Positions 12,559-24,720 of a DNA stretch of 64,000 bases are shown here, piece by piece (within the stretch, counting starts at the first letter, position 1; each line of letters begins with the position of its first letter). The stretch spans positions 1,364,001-1,428,000 of the forward strand of contig NC_079885.1 in assembly GCF_029227915.1 (NCBI RefSeq), given 5' to 3'. The position numbers and the translations under genes are program-made. Origin of the DNA: Hydractinia symbiolongicarpus (lineage: Eukaryota > Cnidaria > Hydrozoa > Anthoathecata > Hydractiniidae). Under the pieces are notes generated by a model that worked only from the letters and a program-made list of their open reading frames with translations, did no database searches and was not told the origin of the DNA.

Positions 12559-12963
12559 CCACTAAAACGCATAAGACTTGTAGTTTTTAAAAATGTTTTC
12601 ATTTTTGATGAGACGCTGAATAAAAGAAGTTTAATCGCCGGCAAACGAAAACCCGCGATTTCCCGTAAATCCCGGGCTTGGCCCGTATAGTCAAAAGTAT
12701 AAAAAGAAAGTACCCAGGGAGTAAACTCATTTCCCGAACGATTTTTTATATTACTTTTTTACCACTAAACGCAAGAGACTTGTAGTTTTCAAAAATATTT
12801 TCATTTTTGATGAGACGCTTAATGAAAGAGGTTTAATCGCCGGAAAACGAAAACCCGCGATTTCCCGTAAATCCCGGGCTTAGCCCGTATAGTCGAATGT
12901 ATACAAAGAAAGTACCCTGTGAGTAAACTCATTTCCAGAGCGATTTTTTAAATTATTTTTTCA
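12559..12963. repeat. Two linking monomers after the decamer
   Basis: Monomer 12559 is type A. Monomer 12762 is a hybrid: it begins with the B-type CTAAACGC (as CTAAACGCAAGAGAC), keeps AAATATTTTC, then becomes type C from GCTTAATGAAAGAGG. These two units join the decamer block to the trimers that follow. Confidence 0.8.
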
Positions 12964-14180
12964 CCACTAAAACGCATAAGACTTGTAGTTTTTAAAAATG
13001 TTTTCATTTTTGATGAGACGCTGAATAAAAGAAGTTTAATCGCCGGCAAGCGAAAACCCGCGATTTCCCGTAAATCCCGGGCTTGGCCCGTATAGTCGAA
13101 TGTATACAAAGAAAGTACCCAGGGAGTCAACTCATTTCCCGAACGATTTTTTATATTATTTTTTTACCACTAAACGCATGAGACTTGTAGTTTTCAAAAA
13201 TATTTTCATATTTGATGGGACGCTGAATAAAAGAAGTTTAATCGCCGGCAAACGAAAATCCGCGATTTCCCGTAAATCCCGGACTCGGCCCGTATAGTCA
13301 AAAGTATACAAAGAAAGTACCCAGGGAGTAAACTCATTTCCCGAACGATTTTTTAAATTTTTTTTTTCACCACTAAAACGCATGAGACTTGTAGTTTTTA
13401 AAAATGTTTTCATTTTTGATGAGACGCTTAATGAAAGAGGTTTAATCGCCGGAAAACGAAAACCTGCGATTTCCCGTAAATCCCGGGCTTGGCCCGTATA
13501 GTCGAATGTATACAAAGAAAGTACCCTGTGAGTAAACTCATTTCCAGAACGATTTTTTAAATTATTTTTTCACCACTAAAACGCATAAGACTTGTAGTTT
13601 TTAAAAATGTTTTCATTTTTGATGAGACGCTGAATAAAAGAAGTTTAATCGCCGGCAAGCGAAAACCCGCGATTTCCCGTAAATCCCGGGCTTGGCCCGT
13701 ATAGTCGAATGTATACAAAGAAAGTACCCAGGGAGTCAACTCATTTCCCGAACGATTTTTTATATTATTTTTTTACCACTAAACGCATGAGACTTGTAGT
13801 TTTCAAAAATATTTTCATATTTGATGGGACGCTGAATAAAAGAAGTTTAATCGCCGGCAAACGAAAATCCGCGATTTCCCGTAAATCCTGGACTCGGCCC
13901 GTATAGTCAAAAGTATACAAAGAAAGTACCCAGGGAGTAAACTCATTTCCCGAACGATTTTTTAAATTTTTTTTTCACCACTAAAACGCATGAGACTTGT
14001 AGTTTTTAAAAATGTTTTCATTTTTGATGAGACTCTTAATGAAAGAGGTTTAATCGCCGGAAAACGAAAACCTGCGATTTCCCGTAAATCCCGGGCTTGG
14101 CCCGTATAGTCGAATGTATACAAAGAAAGTACCCTGTGAGTAAACTCATTTCCAGAACGATTTTTTAAATTATTTTTTCA
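12964..14180. repeat. A-B-C trimer, 609 and 608 bp, two copies
   Basis: Monomer starts: 12964, 13167, 13370 and 13573, 13776, 13978. Both A monomers share GGCAAGCGAAAAC and GGGAGTCAACTC, which I do not see in other A monomers, so the pair is a local duplication. The second C has ACTCTTAATG, as in the trimers at 1623-3443. The linker of the first copy is one base longer. Open frames of about 60-119 codons across these units are incidental. Confidence 0.9.
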
Positions 14181-17019
14181 CCACTAAAACGCATAAGACT
14201 TGTAGTTTTTAAAAATGTTTTCATTTTTGATGAGACGCTGAATAAAAGAAGTTTAATCGCCGGCAAAAGAAAACCCGCGATTTCCCGTAAATCCCGACTT
14301 GGCCCGTGTAGTCAAAAGTATACAAAGAAAGTACCCAGGGAGTAAACTCATTTCCCGAACGATTTTTTAAATTACTTTTTCACCACTAAAACGCATGAGA
14401 CTTGTAGTTTTTAAAAATGTTTTCATTTTCGATGAGACGCTGAATAAAAGAAGTTTTATCGCCGGCAAACGAAAACCTCCGATTTCCCGTAAATCCTGGA
14501 CTCGGCCCGTATAGTCAAAAGTATACAAAGAAAGTACCCAGGGTGTAAACTCATTTCCCAAACGATTTTTTAAATTATTATTTCCCCACTAAAACGCATG
14601 AGACTTGTAGTTTTCAAGAATGTTTTCATTTTTGATGAGACGCTGAATAAAAGCAGTTTAATCGCCGGCAAACGAAAGCCTGCGATTTCCCGTAAATCCT
14701 GGACTCGGCCCGTATAGTCAAAAGTATACAAAGAAAGTACCCAGGGAGTAAACTCATTTCCCGAACGATTTTTTAAATTTTTTTTTCACCACTAAAACGC
14801 ATGAGACTTGTAGTTTTCAAAAATGTTTTCATTTTTGATGAGACGCTTAATGAAAGAGGTTTAATCGCCGGAAAACGAAAACCCGCGATTTCCCGTAAAT
14901 CCCGGGCTTGGCCCGTATAGTCGAATGTATACAAAGAAAGTACCCAGGGAGTAAACTCATTTCCCGAACGATTTTTTAAATTTTTTTTTCACCACTAAAA
15001 CGCATGAGACTTGTAGTTTTTAAAAATGTTTTCATTTTTGATGAGACGCTTAATGAAAGAGGTTTAATCGCCGGAAAACGAAAACCTGCAATTTCCCGTA
15101 AATCCCGGGCTTGGCCCGTATAGTCGAATGTATACAAAGAAAGTACCCTGTGAGTAAACTCATTTCCAGAACGATTTTTTAAATTATTTTTTCACCACTA
15201 AAACGCATAAGACTTGTAGTTTTTAAAAATGTTTTTATTTTTGATGAGACGCTGAATAAAAGAAGTTTAATCGACGGCAAAAGAAAACCCGCGATTTCCC
15301 GTAAATCCCGACTTGGCCCGTGTAGTCAAAAGTATACAAAGAAAGTACCCAGGGAGTAAACTCATTTCCCGAACGATTTTTTAAATTACTTTTTCACCAC
15401 TAAAACGCATGAGACTTGTAGTTTTTAAAAATGTTTTCATTTTCGTTGAGACGCTGAATAAAAGAAGTTTTATCGCCGGCAAACGAAAACCTCCGATTTC
15501 CCGTAAATCCTGGACTCGGCCCGTATAGTCAAAAGTATACAAAGAAAGTACCCAGGGTGTAAACTCATTTCCCAAACGATTTTTTAAATTATTATTTCCC
15601 CACTAAAACGCATGAGACTTGTAGTTTTCAAGAATGTTTTCATTTTTGATGAGACGCTGAATAAAAGCAGTTTAATCGCCGGCAAACGAAAACCTGCGAT
15701 TTCCCGTAAATCCTGGACTCGGCCCGTATAGTCAAAAGTATACAAAGAAAGTACCCAGGGAGTAAACTCATTTCCCGAACGATTTTTTAAATTTTTTTTT
15801 CACCACTAAAACGCATGAGACTTGTAGTTTTCAAAAATGTTTTCATTTTTGATGAGACGCTTAATGAAAGAGGTTTAATCGCCGGAAAACGAAAACCCGC
15901 GATTTCCCGTAAATCCCGGGCTTGGCCCGTATAGTCGAATGTATACAAAGAAAGTACCCAGGGAGTAAACTCATTTCCCGAACGATTTTTTAAATTTTTT
16001 TTTCACCACTAAAACGCATGAGACTTGTAGTTTTTAAAAATGTTTTCATTTTTGATGAGACGCTTAATGAAAGAGGTTTAATCGCCGGAAAACGAAAACC
16101 TGCAATTTCCCGTAAATCCCGGGCTTGGCCCGTATAGTCGAATGTATACAAAGAAAGTACCCTGTGAGTAAACTCATTTCCAGAACGATTTTTTAAATTA
16201 TTTTTTCACCACTAAAACGCATAAGACTTGTAGTTTTTAAAAATGTTTTTATTTTTGATGAGACGCTGAATAAAAGAAGTTTAATCGACGGCAAAAGAAA
16301 ACCCGCGATTTCCCGTAAATCCCGACTTGGCCCGTGTAGTCAAAAGTATACAAAGAAAGTACCCAGGGAGTAAACTCATTTCCCGAACGATTTTTTAAAT
16401 TACTTTTTCACCACTAAAACGCATGAGACTTGTAGTTTTTAAAAATGTTTTCATTTTCGATGAGACGCTGAATAAAAGAAGTTTTATCGCCGGCAAACGA
16501 AAACCTCCAATTTCCCGTAAATCCTGGACTCGGCCCGTATAGTCAAAAGTATACAAAGAAAGTACCCAGGGTGTAAACTCATTTCCCAAACGATTTTTTA
16601 AATTATTATTTTCCCACTAAAACGCATGAGACTTGTAGTTTTCAAGAATGTTTTCATTTTTGATGAGACGCTGAATAAAAGCAGTTTAATCGCCGGCAAA
16701 CGAAAACCTGCGATTTCCCGTAAATCCTGGACTCGGCCCGTATAGTCAAAAGTATACAAAGAAAGTACCCAGGGAGTAAACTCATTTCCCGAACTATTTT
16801 TTAAATTTTTTTTTCACCACTAAAACGCATGAGACTTGTAGTTTTCAAAAATGTTTTCATTTTTGATGAGACGCTTAATGAAAGAGGTTTAATCGCCGGA
16901 AAACGAAAACCCGCGATTTCCCGTAAATCCCGGGCTTGGCCCGTATAGTCGAATGTATACAAAGAAAGTACCCTGTGAGTAAACTCATTTCCAGAACGAT
17001 TTTTTAAATTATTTTTTCA
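14181..17019. repeat. Pentamer HOR, 1014 bp (D-E-F-C-C)
   Basis: Starts: D 14181, E 14383, F 14586, C 14789, C' 14992, D 15195, E 15397, F 15600, C 15803, C' 16006, D 16209, E 16411, F 16614, C 16817. The period is 1014 bp (14383, 15397, 16411). C' is distinguished by CCTGCAATTTCCC. The second and third D share ATCGACGGC, which the first lacks. Two full pentamers are flanked by partial ones. At 17020 type A appears where C' is expected, ending the pattern. Confidence 0.94.
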
Positions 17020-19855
17020 CCACTAAAACGCATAAGACTTGTAGTTTTTAAAAATGTTTTCATTTTTGATGAGACGCTGAATAAAAGAAGTTTAATCGCC
17101 GGCAAACGAAAACCCGCGATTTCCCGTAAATCCCGGGCTTGGCCCGTATAGTCAAAAGTATAAAAAGAAAGTACCCAGGGAGTAAACTCATTTCCCGAAC
17201 GATTTTTTATATTATTTTTTTACCACTAAACGCATGAGACTTGTAGTTTTCAAAAATATTTTCATATTTGATGGGACGCTGAATAAAAGAAGTTTAATCG
17301 CCGGCAAACAAAAACCCGCGATTTCCCGTAAATCCCGGACTCGGCCCGTATAGTCAAAAGTATACAAAGAAAGTACCCAGGGAGTAAACTCATTTCCCGA
17401 ACGATTTTTTAAATTTTTTTTTCACCACTAAAACGCATGAGACTTGTAGTTTTTAAAAATGTTTTCATTTTTGATGAGACGCTTAATGAAAGAGGTTTAA
17501 TCGCCGGAAAACGAAAACCCGCGATTTTCCGTAAATCCCGGGCTTGGCCCGTATAGTCGAATGTATACAAAGAAAGTACCCTGTGAGTAAACTCATTTCC
17601 AGAACGATTTTTTAAATTATTTTTTCACCACTAAAACGCATAAGATTTGTAATTTTTAAAAATGTTTTCATTTTTGATGAGACGCTGAATAAAAGAAGTT
17701 TAATCGCGGGCAAACGAAAACCCGCGATTTCCCGTAAATCCCGGGCTTGGCCCGTATAGTCAAAAGTATAAAAAGAAAGTACCCAGGGAGTAAACTCATT
17801 TCCCGAACGATTTTTTATATTATTTTTTTACCACTAAACGCATGAGACTTGTAGTTTTCAAAAATATTTTCATATTTGATGGGACGCTGAATAAAAGAAG
17901 TTTAATCGCCGGCAAACGAAAATCCGCGATTTTCCGTAAATCCCGGACTCGGCCCGTATAGTCAAAAGTATACAAAGAAAGTACCCAGGGAGTAAACTCA
18001 TTTCCCGAACGATTTTTTAAATTATTTTTTTAACACTAAACGCATGAGACTTGTAGTTTTCAAAAATGTTTTCATTTTTGATGAGACGCTGAATGAAAGA
18101 AGTTTAATCGCCGGCAAACGAAAACCTGCGATTTCCCGTAAATCCCGGTCTCGGCCCGTATAGTCAAAAGTATAAAAAGAAAGTACCCAGGGAGTAAACT
18201 CATTTCCCGAACGATTTTTTATATTATTTTTTTACCACTAAACGCATGAGACTTGTAGTTTTCAAAAATGTTTTCATTTTTGATGAGACGCTGAATGAAA
18301 GAAGTTTAATCGCCGGCAAACGAAAACCTGCGATTTCCCGTAAATCCCGGTCTCGGCCCGTATAGTCAAAAGTATACAAAGAAAGTACCCAGGGTGTAAA
18401 CTCATTTCCCAAACGATTTTTTAAATTATTATTTTCCCACTAAAACGCATGAGACTTGTAGTTTTCAAGAATGTTTTCATTTTTGATGAGACGCTGAATA
18501 AAAGCAGTTTAATCGCCGGCAAACGAAAACCTGCGATTTCCCGTAAATCCTGGACTCGGCCCGTATAGTCAAAAGTATACAAAGAAAGTACCCAGGGAGT
18601 AAACTCATTTCCCGAACTATTTTTTAAATTTTTTTTTCACCACTAAAACGCATGAGACTTGTAGTTTTCAAAAATGTTTTCATTTTTGATGAGACGCTTA
18701 ATGAAAGAGGTTTAATCGCCGGAAAACGAAAACCCGCGATTTCCCGTAAATCCCGGGCTTGGCCCGTATAGTCGAATGTATACAAAGAAAGTACCCTGTG
18801 AGTAAACTCATTTCCAGAACGTTTTTTTAAATTATTTTTTCACCACTAAAACGCATAAGACTTGTAGTTTTTAAAAATGTTTTCATTTTTGATGAGACGC
18901 TGAATAAAAGAAGTTTAATCGCCGGCAAACGAAAACCCGCGATTTCCCGTAAATCCCGGGCTTGGCCCGTATAGTCAAAAGTATAAAAAGAAAGTACCCA
19001 GGGAGTAAACTCATTTCCCGAACGATTTTTTATATTATTTTTTTACCACTAAACGCATGAGACTTGTAGTTTTCAAAAATATTTTCATATTTGATGGGAC
19101 GCTGAATAAAAGAAGTTTAATCGCCGGCAAACAAAAATCCGCGATTTCCCGTAAATCCCGGACTCGGCCCGTATAGTCAAAAGTATACAAAGAAAGTACC
19201 CAGGGAGTAAACTCATTTCCCGAACGATTTTTTAAATTTTTTTTTCACCACTAAAACGCATGAGACTTGTAGTTTTTAAAAATGTTTTCATTTTTGATGA
19301 GACGCTTAATGAAAGAGGTTTAATCGCCGGAAAACGAAAACCCGCGATTTTCCGTAAATCCCGGGCTTGGCCCGTATAGTCGAATGTATACAAAGAAAGT
19401 ACCCTGTGAGTAAACTCATTTCCAGAACGATTTTTTAAATTATTTTTTCACCACTAAAACGCATAAGATTTGTAGTTTTTAAAAATGTTTTCATTTTTGA
19501 TGAGACGCTGAATAAAAGAAGTTTAATCGCCGGCAAACGAAAACCCGCGATTTCCCGTAAATCCCGGGCTTGGCCCGTATAGTCAAAAGTATAAAAAGAA
19601 AGTACCCAGGGAGTAAACTCATTTCCCGAACGATTTTTTATATTATTTTTTTACCACTAAACGCATGAGACTTGTAGTTTTCAAAAATATTTTCATATTT
19701 GATGGGACGCTGAATAAAAGAAGTTTAATCGCCGGCAAACGAAAATCCGCGATTTTCCGTAAATCCCGGACTCGGCCCGTATAGTCAAAAGTATACAAAG
19801 AAAGTACCCAGGGAGTAAACTCATTTCCCGAACGATTTTTTAAATTATTTTTTCA
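16614..19855. repeat. Nonamer HOR, 1823 bp, 9 + 7 monomers
   Basis: First unit: F 16614, C 16817, A 17020, B 17223, C 17425, A' 17628, B 17831, then two near-identical monomers at 18033 and 18235 (GCTGAATGAAAG, CCCGGTCTCGG). The second unit restarts with F at 18437, shifted 1823 bp, and runs seven monomers to 19855. Both F copies share ATTATTATTTTCCCAC and the following C has GAACTATTTT in its linker. A' is marked by CATAAGATTTG. The first two monomers also belong to the preceding pentamer block, so the two periodicities overlap. Confidence 0.92.
18033..18436. repeat. Tandem pair of a rare monomer type
   Basis: Two adjacent 202-bp monomers share GCTGAATGAAAGAAG, AACCTGCGATTTC and CCCGGTCTCGG. 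I see another GCTGAATGAAAG monomer near 40330, but it has GGACTCGG. The two copies differ mainly at their ends: GTATAAAAAG with GGGAG in the first, GTATACAAAG with GGGTGTAAACTC in the second. The second therefore ends like type E, which normally precedes F. Confidence 0.8.
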
Positions 19856-20665
19856 CCACTAAAACGCATAAGACTTGTAGTTTTTAAAAATGTTTTCATT
19901 TTTGATGAGACGCTGAATAAAAGAAGTTTAATCGCCGGCAAACGAAAACCCGCGATTTCCCGTAAATCCCGGGCTTGGCCCGTATAGTCAAAAGTATAAA
20001 AAGAAAGTACCCAGGGAGTAAACTCATTTCCCGAACGATTTTTTATATTATTTTTTTACCACTAAACGCATGAGACTTGTAGTTTTCAAAAATATTTTCA
20101 TATTTGATGGGACGCTGAATAAAAGAAGTTTAATCGCCGGCAAACAAAAATCCGCGATTTTCCGTAAATCCCGGACTCGGCCCGTATAGTCAAAAGTATA
20201 CAAAGAAAGTACCCAGGGAGTAAACTCATTTCCCGAACGATTTTTTAAATTATTTTTTCACCACTAAAACGCATAAGACTTGTAGTTTTTAAAAATGTTT
20301 TCATTTTTGATGAGACGCTGAATAAAAGAAGTTTAATCGCCGGCAAACGAAAACCCGCGATTTCCCGTAAATCCCGGGCTTGGCCCGTATAGTCAAAAGT
20401 ATAAAGAGAAAGTACCCAGGGAGTAAACTCATTTCCCGAACGATTTTTTATATTATTTTTTTACCACTAAACGCATGAGACTTGTAGTTTTCAAAAATAT
20501 TTTCATATTTGATGGGACGCTGAATAAAAGAAGTTTAATGGCCGGCAAACGAAAATCCGCGATTTCCCGTAAATCCCGGACTCGGCCCGTATAGTCAAAA
20601 GTATACAAAGAAAGTACCCAGGGAGTAAACTCATTTCCCGAACGATTTTTTAAATTTTTTTTTCA
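19856..20665. repeat. A-B dimers, ~405 bp, two copies
   Basis: Starts: A 19856, B 20059, A 20261, B 20464. Simple alternation without type C; the A'-B pair at 19451/19654 extends the run leftward. The second A has GTATAAAGAG and the second B has TTTAATGGCCGG, both single-base changes. The dimer is the shortest higher-order unit I see. Confidence 0.88.
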
Positions 20666-20868
20666 CCACTAAAACGCATGAGACTTGTAGTTTTTAAAAA
20701 TGTTTTCATTTTTGATGAGACGCTTAATGAAAGCAGTTTAATCGCCGGCAAACGAAAACCTGCGATTTCCCGTAAATCCTGGACTCGGCCCGTATAGTCA
20801 AAAGTATACAAAGAAAGTACCCAGGGAGTAAACTCATTTCCCGAACGATTTTTTAAATTTTTTTTTCA
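20666..20868. repeat. Hybrid monomer C/F
   Basis: The first third is type C (TTTTTAAAAATG, GCTTAATGAAAG). The sequence then switches to type F (CAGTTTAATCGCCGGC, AACCTGCGATTTC, CCTGGACTCGG). The exchange point lies around 20733, inside the shared stretch AATGAAAG/AATAAAAG. It occupies the F position of the recurring F-C-A-B-C-A' module, so an F monomer was converted at its 5' end, or a crossover brought C upstream of F. Confidence 0.85.
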
Positions 20869-23800
20869 CCACTAAAACGCATGAGACTTGTAGTTTTCAA
20901 AAATGTTTTCATTTTTGATGAGACGCTTAATGAAAGAGGTTTAATCGGCGGAAAACGAAAACCCGCGATTTCCCGTAAATCCCGGGCTTGGCCCGTATAG
21001 TCGAATGTATACAAAGAAAGTACCCTGTGAGTAAACTCATTTCCAGAACGATTTTTTAAATTATTTTTTCACCACTAAAACGCATAAGACTTGTAGTTTT
21101 TAAAAATGTTTTCATTTTTGATGAGACGCTGAATAAAAGAAGTTTAATCGCCGGCAAACGAAAACCCGCGATTTCCCGTAAATCCCGGGCTTGGCCCGTA
21201 TAGTCAAAAGTATAAAAAGAAAGTACCCAGGGAGTAAACTCATTTCCCGAACGATTTTTTATATTATTTTTTTACCACTAAACGCATGAGACTTGTAGTT
21301 TTCAAAAATATTTTCATATTTGATGGGACGCTGAATAAAAGAAGTTTAATCGCCGGCAAACAAAAATCCGCGATTTCCCGTAAATCCCGGACTCGGCCCG
21401 TATAGTCAAAAGTATACAAAGAAAGTACCCAGGGAGTAAACTCATTTCCCGAACGATTTTTTAAATTTTTTTTTCACCACTAAAACGCATGAGACTTGTA
21501 GTTTTTAAAAATGTTTTCATTTTTGATGAGACGCTTAATGAAAGAGGTTTAATCGCCGGAAAACGAAAACCCGCGATTTTCCGTAAATCCCGGGCTTGGC
21601 CCGTATAGTCGAATGTATACAAAGAAAGTACCCTGTGAGTAAACTCATTTCCAGAACGATTTTTTAAATTATTTTTTCACCACTAAAACGCATAAGATTT
21701 GTAGTTTTTAAAAATGTTTTCATTTTTGATGAGACGCTTAATGAAAGAGGTTTAATCGCCAGAAAACTAAAACCCGCGATTTCCTGTAAATCCCGGGCTT
21801 GGCTCGTATAGTCGAATGTATACAAAGAAAGTACCCTGTGAGTAAACTCATTTCCAGAACGATTTTTTAAATTATTTTTTCACCACTAAAACGCATAAGA
21901 CTTGTAGTTTTTAAAAATGTTTTCATTTTTGATGAGACGCTGAATAAAAGAAGTTTAATCGCCGGCAAACGAAAACCCGCGATTTCCCGTAAATCCCGGG
22001 CTTGGCCCGTATAGTCAAAAGTATAAAAAGAAAGTACCCAGGGAGTAAACTCATTTCCCGAACGATTTTTTATATTATTTTTTTACCACTAAACGCATGA
22101 GACTTGTAGTTTTCAAAAATATTTTCATATTTGATGGGACGCTGAATAAAAGAAGTTTAATCGCCGGCAAACGAAAATCCGCGATTTTCCGTAAATCCCG
22201 GACTCGGCCCGTATAGTCAAAAGTATACAAAGAAAGTACCCAGGGAGTAAACTCATTTCCCGAACGATTTTTTAAATTATTTTTTCACCACTAAAACGCC
22301 TAAGACTTGTAGTTTTTAAAAATGTTTTCATTTTTGATGAGACGCTGAATAAAAGAAGTTTAATCGCCGGCAAACGAAAACCCGCGATTTCCCGTAAATC
22401 CCGGGCTTGGCCCGTATAGTCAAAAGTATAAAAAGAAAGTACCCAGGGAGTAAACTCATTTCCCGAACGATTTTTTATATTATTTTTTTACCACTGAACG
22501 CATGAGACTTGTAGTTTTCAAAAATATTTTCATATTTGATGGGACGCTGAATAAAAGAAGTTTAATCGCCGGCAAACAAAAATCCGCGATTTTCCGTAAA
22601 TCCCGGACTCGGCCCGTATAGTCAAAAGTATACAAAGAAAGTACCCAGTGAGTAAACTCATTTCCCGAACGATTTTTTAAATTATTTTTTCACCACTAAA
22701 ACGCATAAGACTTGTAGTTTTTAAAAATGTTTTCATTTTTGATGAGACGCTGAATAAAAGAAGTTTAATCGCCGGCAAACGAAAACCCGCGATTTCCCGT
22801 AAATCCCGGGCTTGGCCCGTATAGTCAAAAGTATAAAAAGAAAGTACCCAGGGAGTAAACTCATTTCCCGAACGATTTTTTATATTATTTTTTTACCACT
22901 AAACGCATGAGACTTGTAGTTTTTAAAAATGTTTTCATTTTTGATGAGACGCTTAATGAAAGAGGTTTAATCGCCGGAAAACGAAAACCCGCGATTTCCC
23001 GTAAATCCCGGGCTTGGCCCGTATAGTCGAATGTATACAAAGAAAGTACCCTGTGAGTAAACTCATTTCCAGAACGATTTTTTAAATTATTTTTTCACCA
23101 CTAAAACGCATAAGACTTGTAGTTTTTAAAAATGTTTTCATTTTTGATGAGACGCTGAATAAAAGAAGTTTAATCGCCGGCAAAAGAAAACCCGCGATTT
23201 CCCGTAAATTCCGGCTTGGCCCGTGTAGTCAAAAGTATACAAAGAAAGTACCCAGGGAGTAAACTCATTTCCCGAACGATTTTTTAAATTACTTTTTCAC
23301 CACTAAAACGCATGAGACTTGTAGTTTTTAAAAATGTTTTCATTTTCGATGAGACGCTGAATAAAAGAAGTTTTATCGCCGGCAAACGAAAACCTCCGAT
23401 TTCCCGTAAATCCTGGACTCGGCCCGTATAGTCAAAAGTATACAAAGAAAGTACCCAGGGTGTAAACTCATTTCCAAAACGATTTTTTAAATTATTATTT
23501 CAACACTAAAACGCATGAGACTTGTAGTTTTCAAGAATGTTTTCATTTTTGATGAGACGCTGAATAAAAGCAGTTTAATCGCCGGCAAACGAAAACCTGC
23601 GATTTCCCGTAGATCCTGGACTCGGCCCGTATAGTCAAAAGTATACAAAGAAAGTACCCAGGGAGTAAACTCATTTCCCGAACGATTTTTAAAAATTTTT
23701 TTTTCACCACTAAAACGCATGAGACTTGTAGTTTTCAAAAATGTTTTCATTTTTGATGAGACGCTTAATGAAAGAGGTTTAATCGCCGGAAAACGAAAAC

Positions 23801-24720
23801 CCGCGATTTCCCGTAAATCCCGGGCTTGGCCCGTATAGTCGAATGTATACAAAGAAAGTACCCTGTGAGTAAACTCATTTCCTGAACGATTTTTTAAATT
23901 ATTTTTTCACCACTAAAACGCATAAGACTTGTAGTTTTTAAAAATGTTTTCATTTTTGATGAGACGCTGAATAAAAGAAGTTTAATCGCCGGCAAACGAA
24001 AACCCGCGATTTCCCGTAAATCCCGGGCTTGGCCCGTATAGTCAAAAGTATAAAAAGAAAGTACCCAGGGAGTAAACTCATTTCCCGAACGATTTTTTAT
24101 ATTATTTTTTTACCACTAAACGCATGAGACTTGTAGTTTTCAAAAATATTTTCATATTTGATGGGACGCTGAATAAAAGAAGTTTAATCGCCTGCAAACA
24201 AAAATCCGCGATTTCCCGTAAATCCCGGACTCGGCCCGTATAGTCAAAAGTATACAAAGAAAGTACCCAGGGAGTAAACTCATTTCCCGAACGATTTTTT
24301 AAATTTTTTTTTCACCACTAAAACGCATGAGACTTGTAGTTTTTAAAAATGTTTTCATTTTTGATGAGACGCTTAATGAAAGAGGTTTAATCGCCGGAAA
24401 ACGAAAACCCGCGATTTTCCGTAAATCCCGGGCTTGGCCCGTATAGTCGAATGTATACAAAGAAAGTACCCTGTGAGTAAACTCATTTCCAGAACGATTT
24501 TTTAAATTATTTTTTCACCACTAAAACGCATAAGATTTGTAGTTTTTAAAAATGTTTTCATTTTTGATGAGACGCTTAATGAAAGAGGTTTAATCGCCGG
24601 AAAACGAAAACCCGCCATTTCCTGTAAATCCCGGGCTTGGCTCGTATAGTCGAATGTATACAAAGAAAGTACCCTGTGAGTAAACTCATTTCCAGAACGA
24701 TTTTTTAAATTATTTTTTCA
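20666..24720. repeat. Irregular block with two F-C-A-B-C-A' modules (20 units)
   Basis: Starts: C/F hybrid 20666, C 20869, A 21072, B 21275, C 21477, A/C 21680, A 21883, B 22086, A 22288, B 22491, A 22693, B/C 22896, D 23098, E 23300, F 23503, C 23707, A 23910, B 24113, C 24315, A/C 24518. The six-monomer module is seen at 20666 and again at 23503. The A/C hybrids at 21680 and 24518 share CATAAGATTTG, GCTTAATGAAAGAGG, TTTCCTGTAAATC and GGCTCGTATAG. The monomer starting at 23503 is 204 bp. Confidence 0.85.

Noticed and set aside
13100-13297. Plus-strand open frames of 65-71 codons (also 13709-13906, 32141-32353, 39836-40051)
   Set aside because: Chance frames through the same satellite, each overlapping or lying close to minus-strand frames of the same kind; present only where local single-base changes remove stops.
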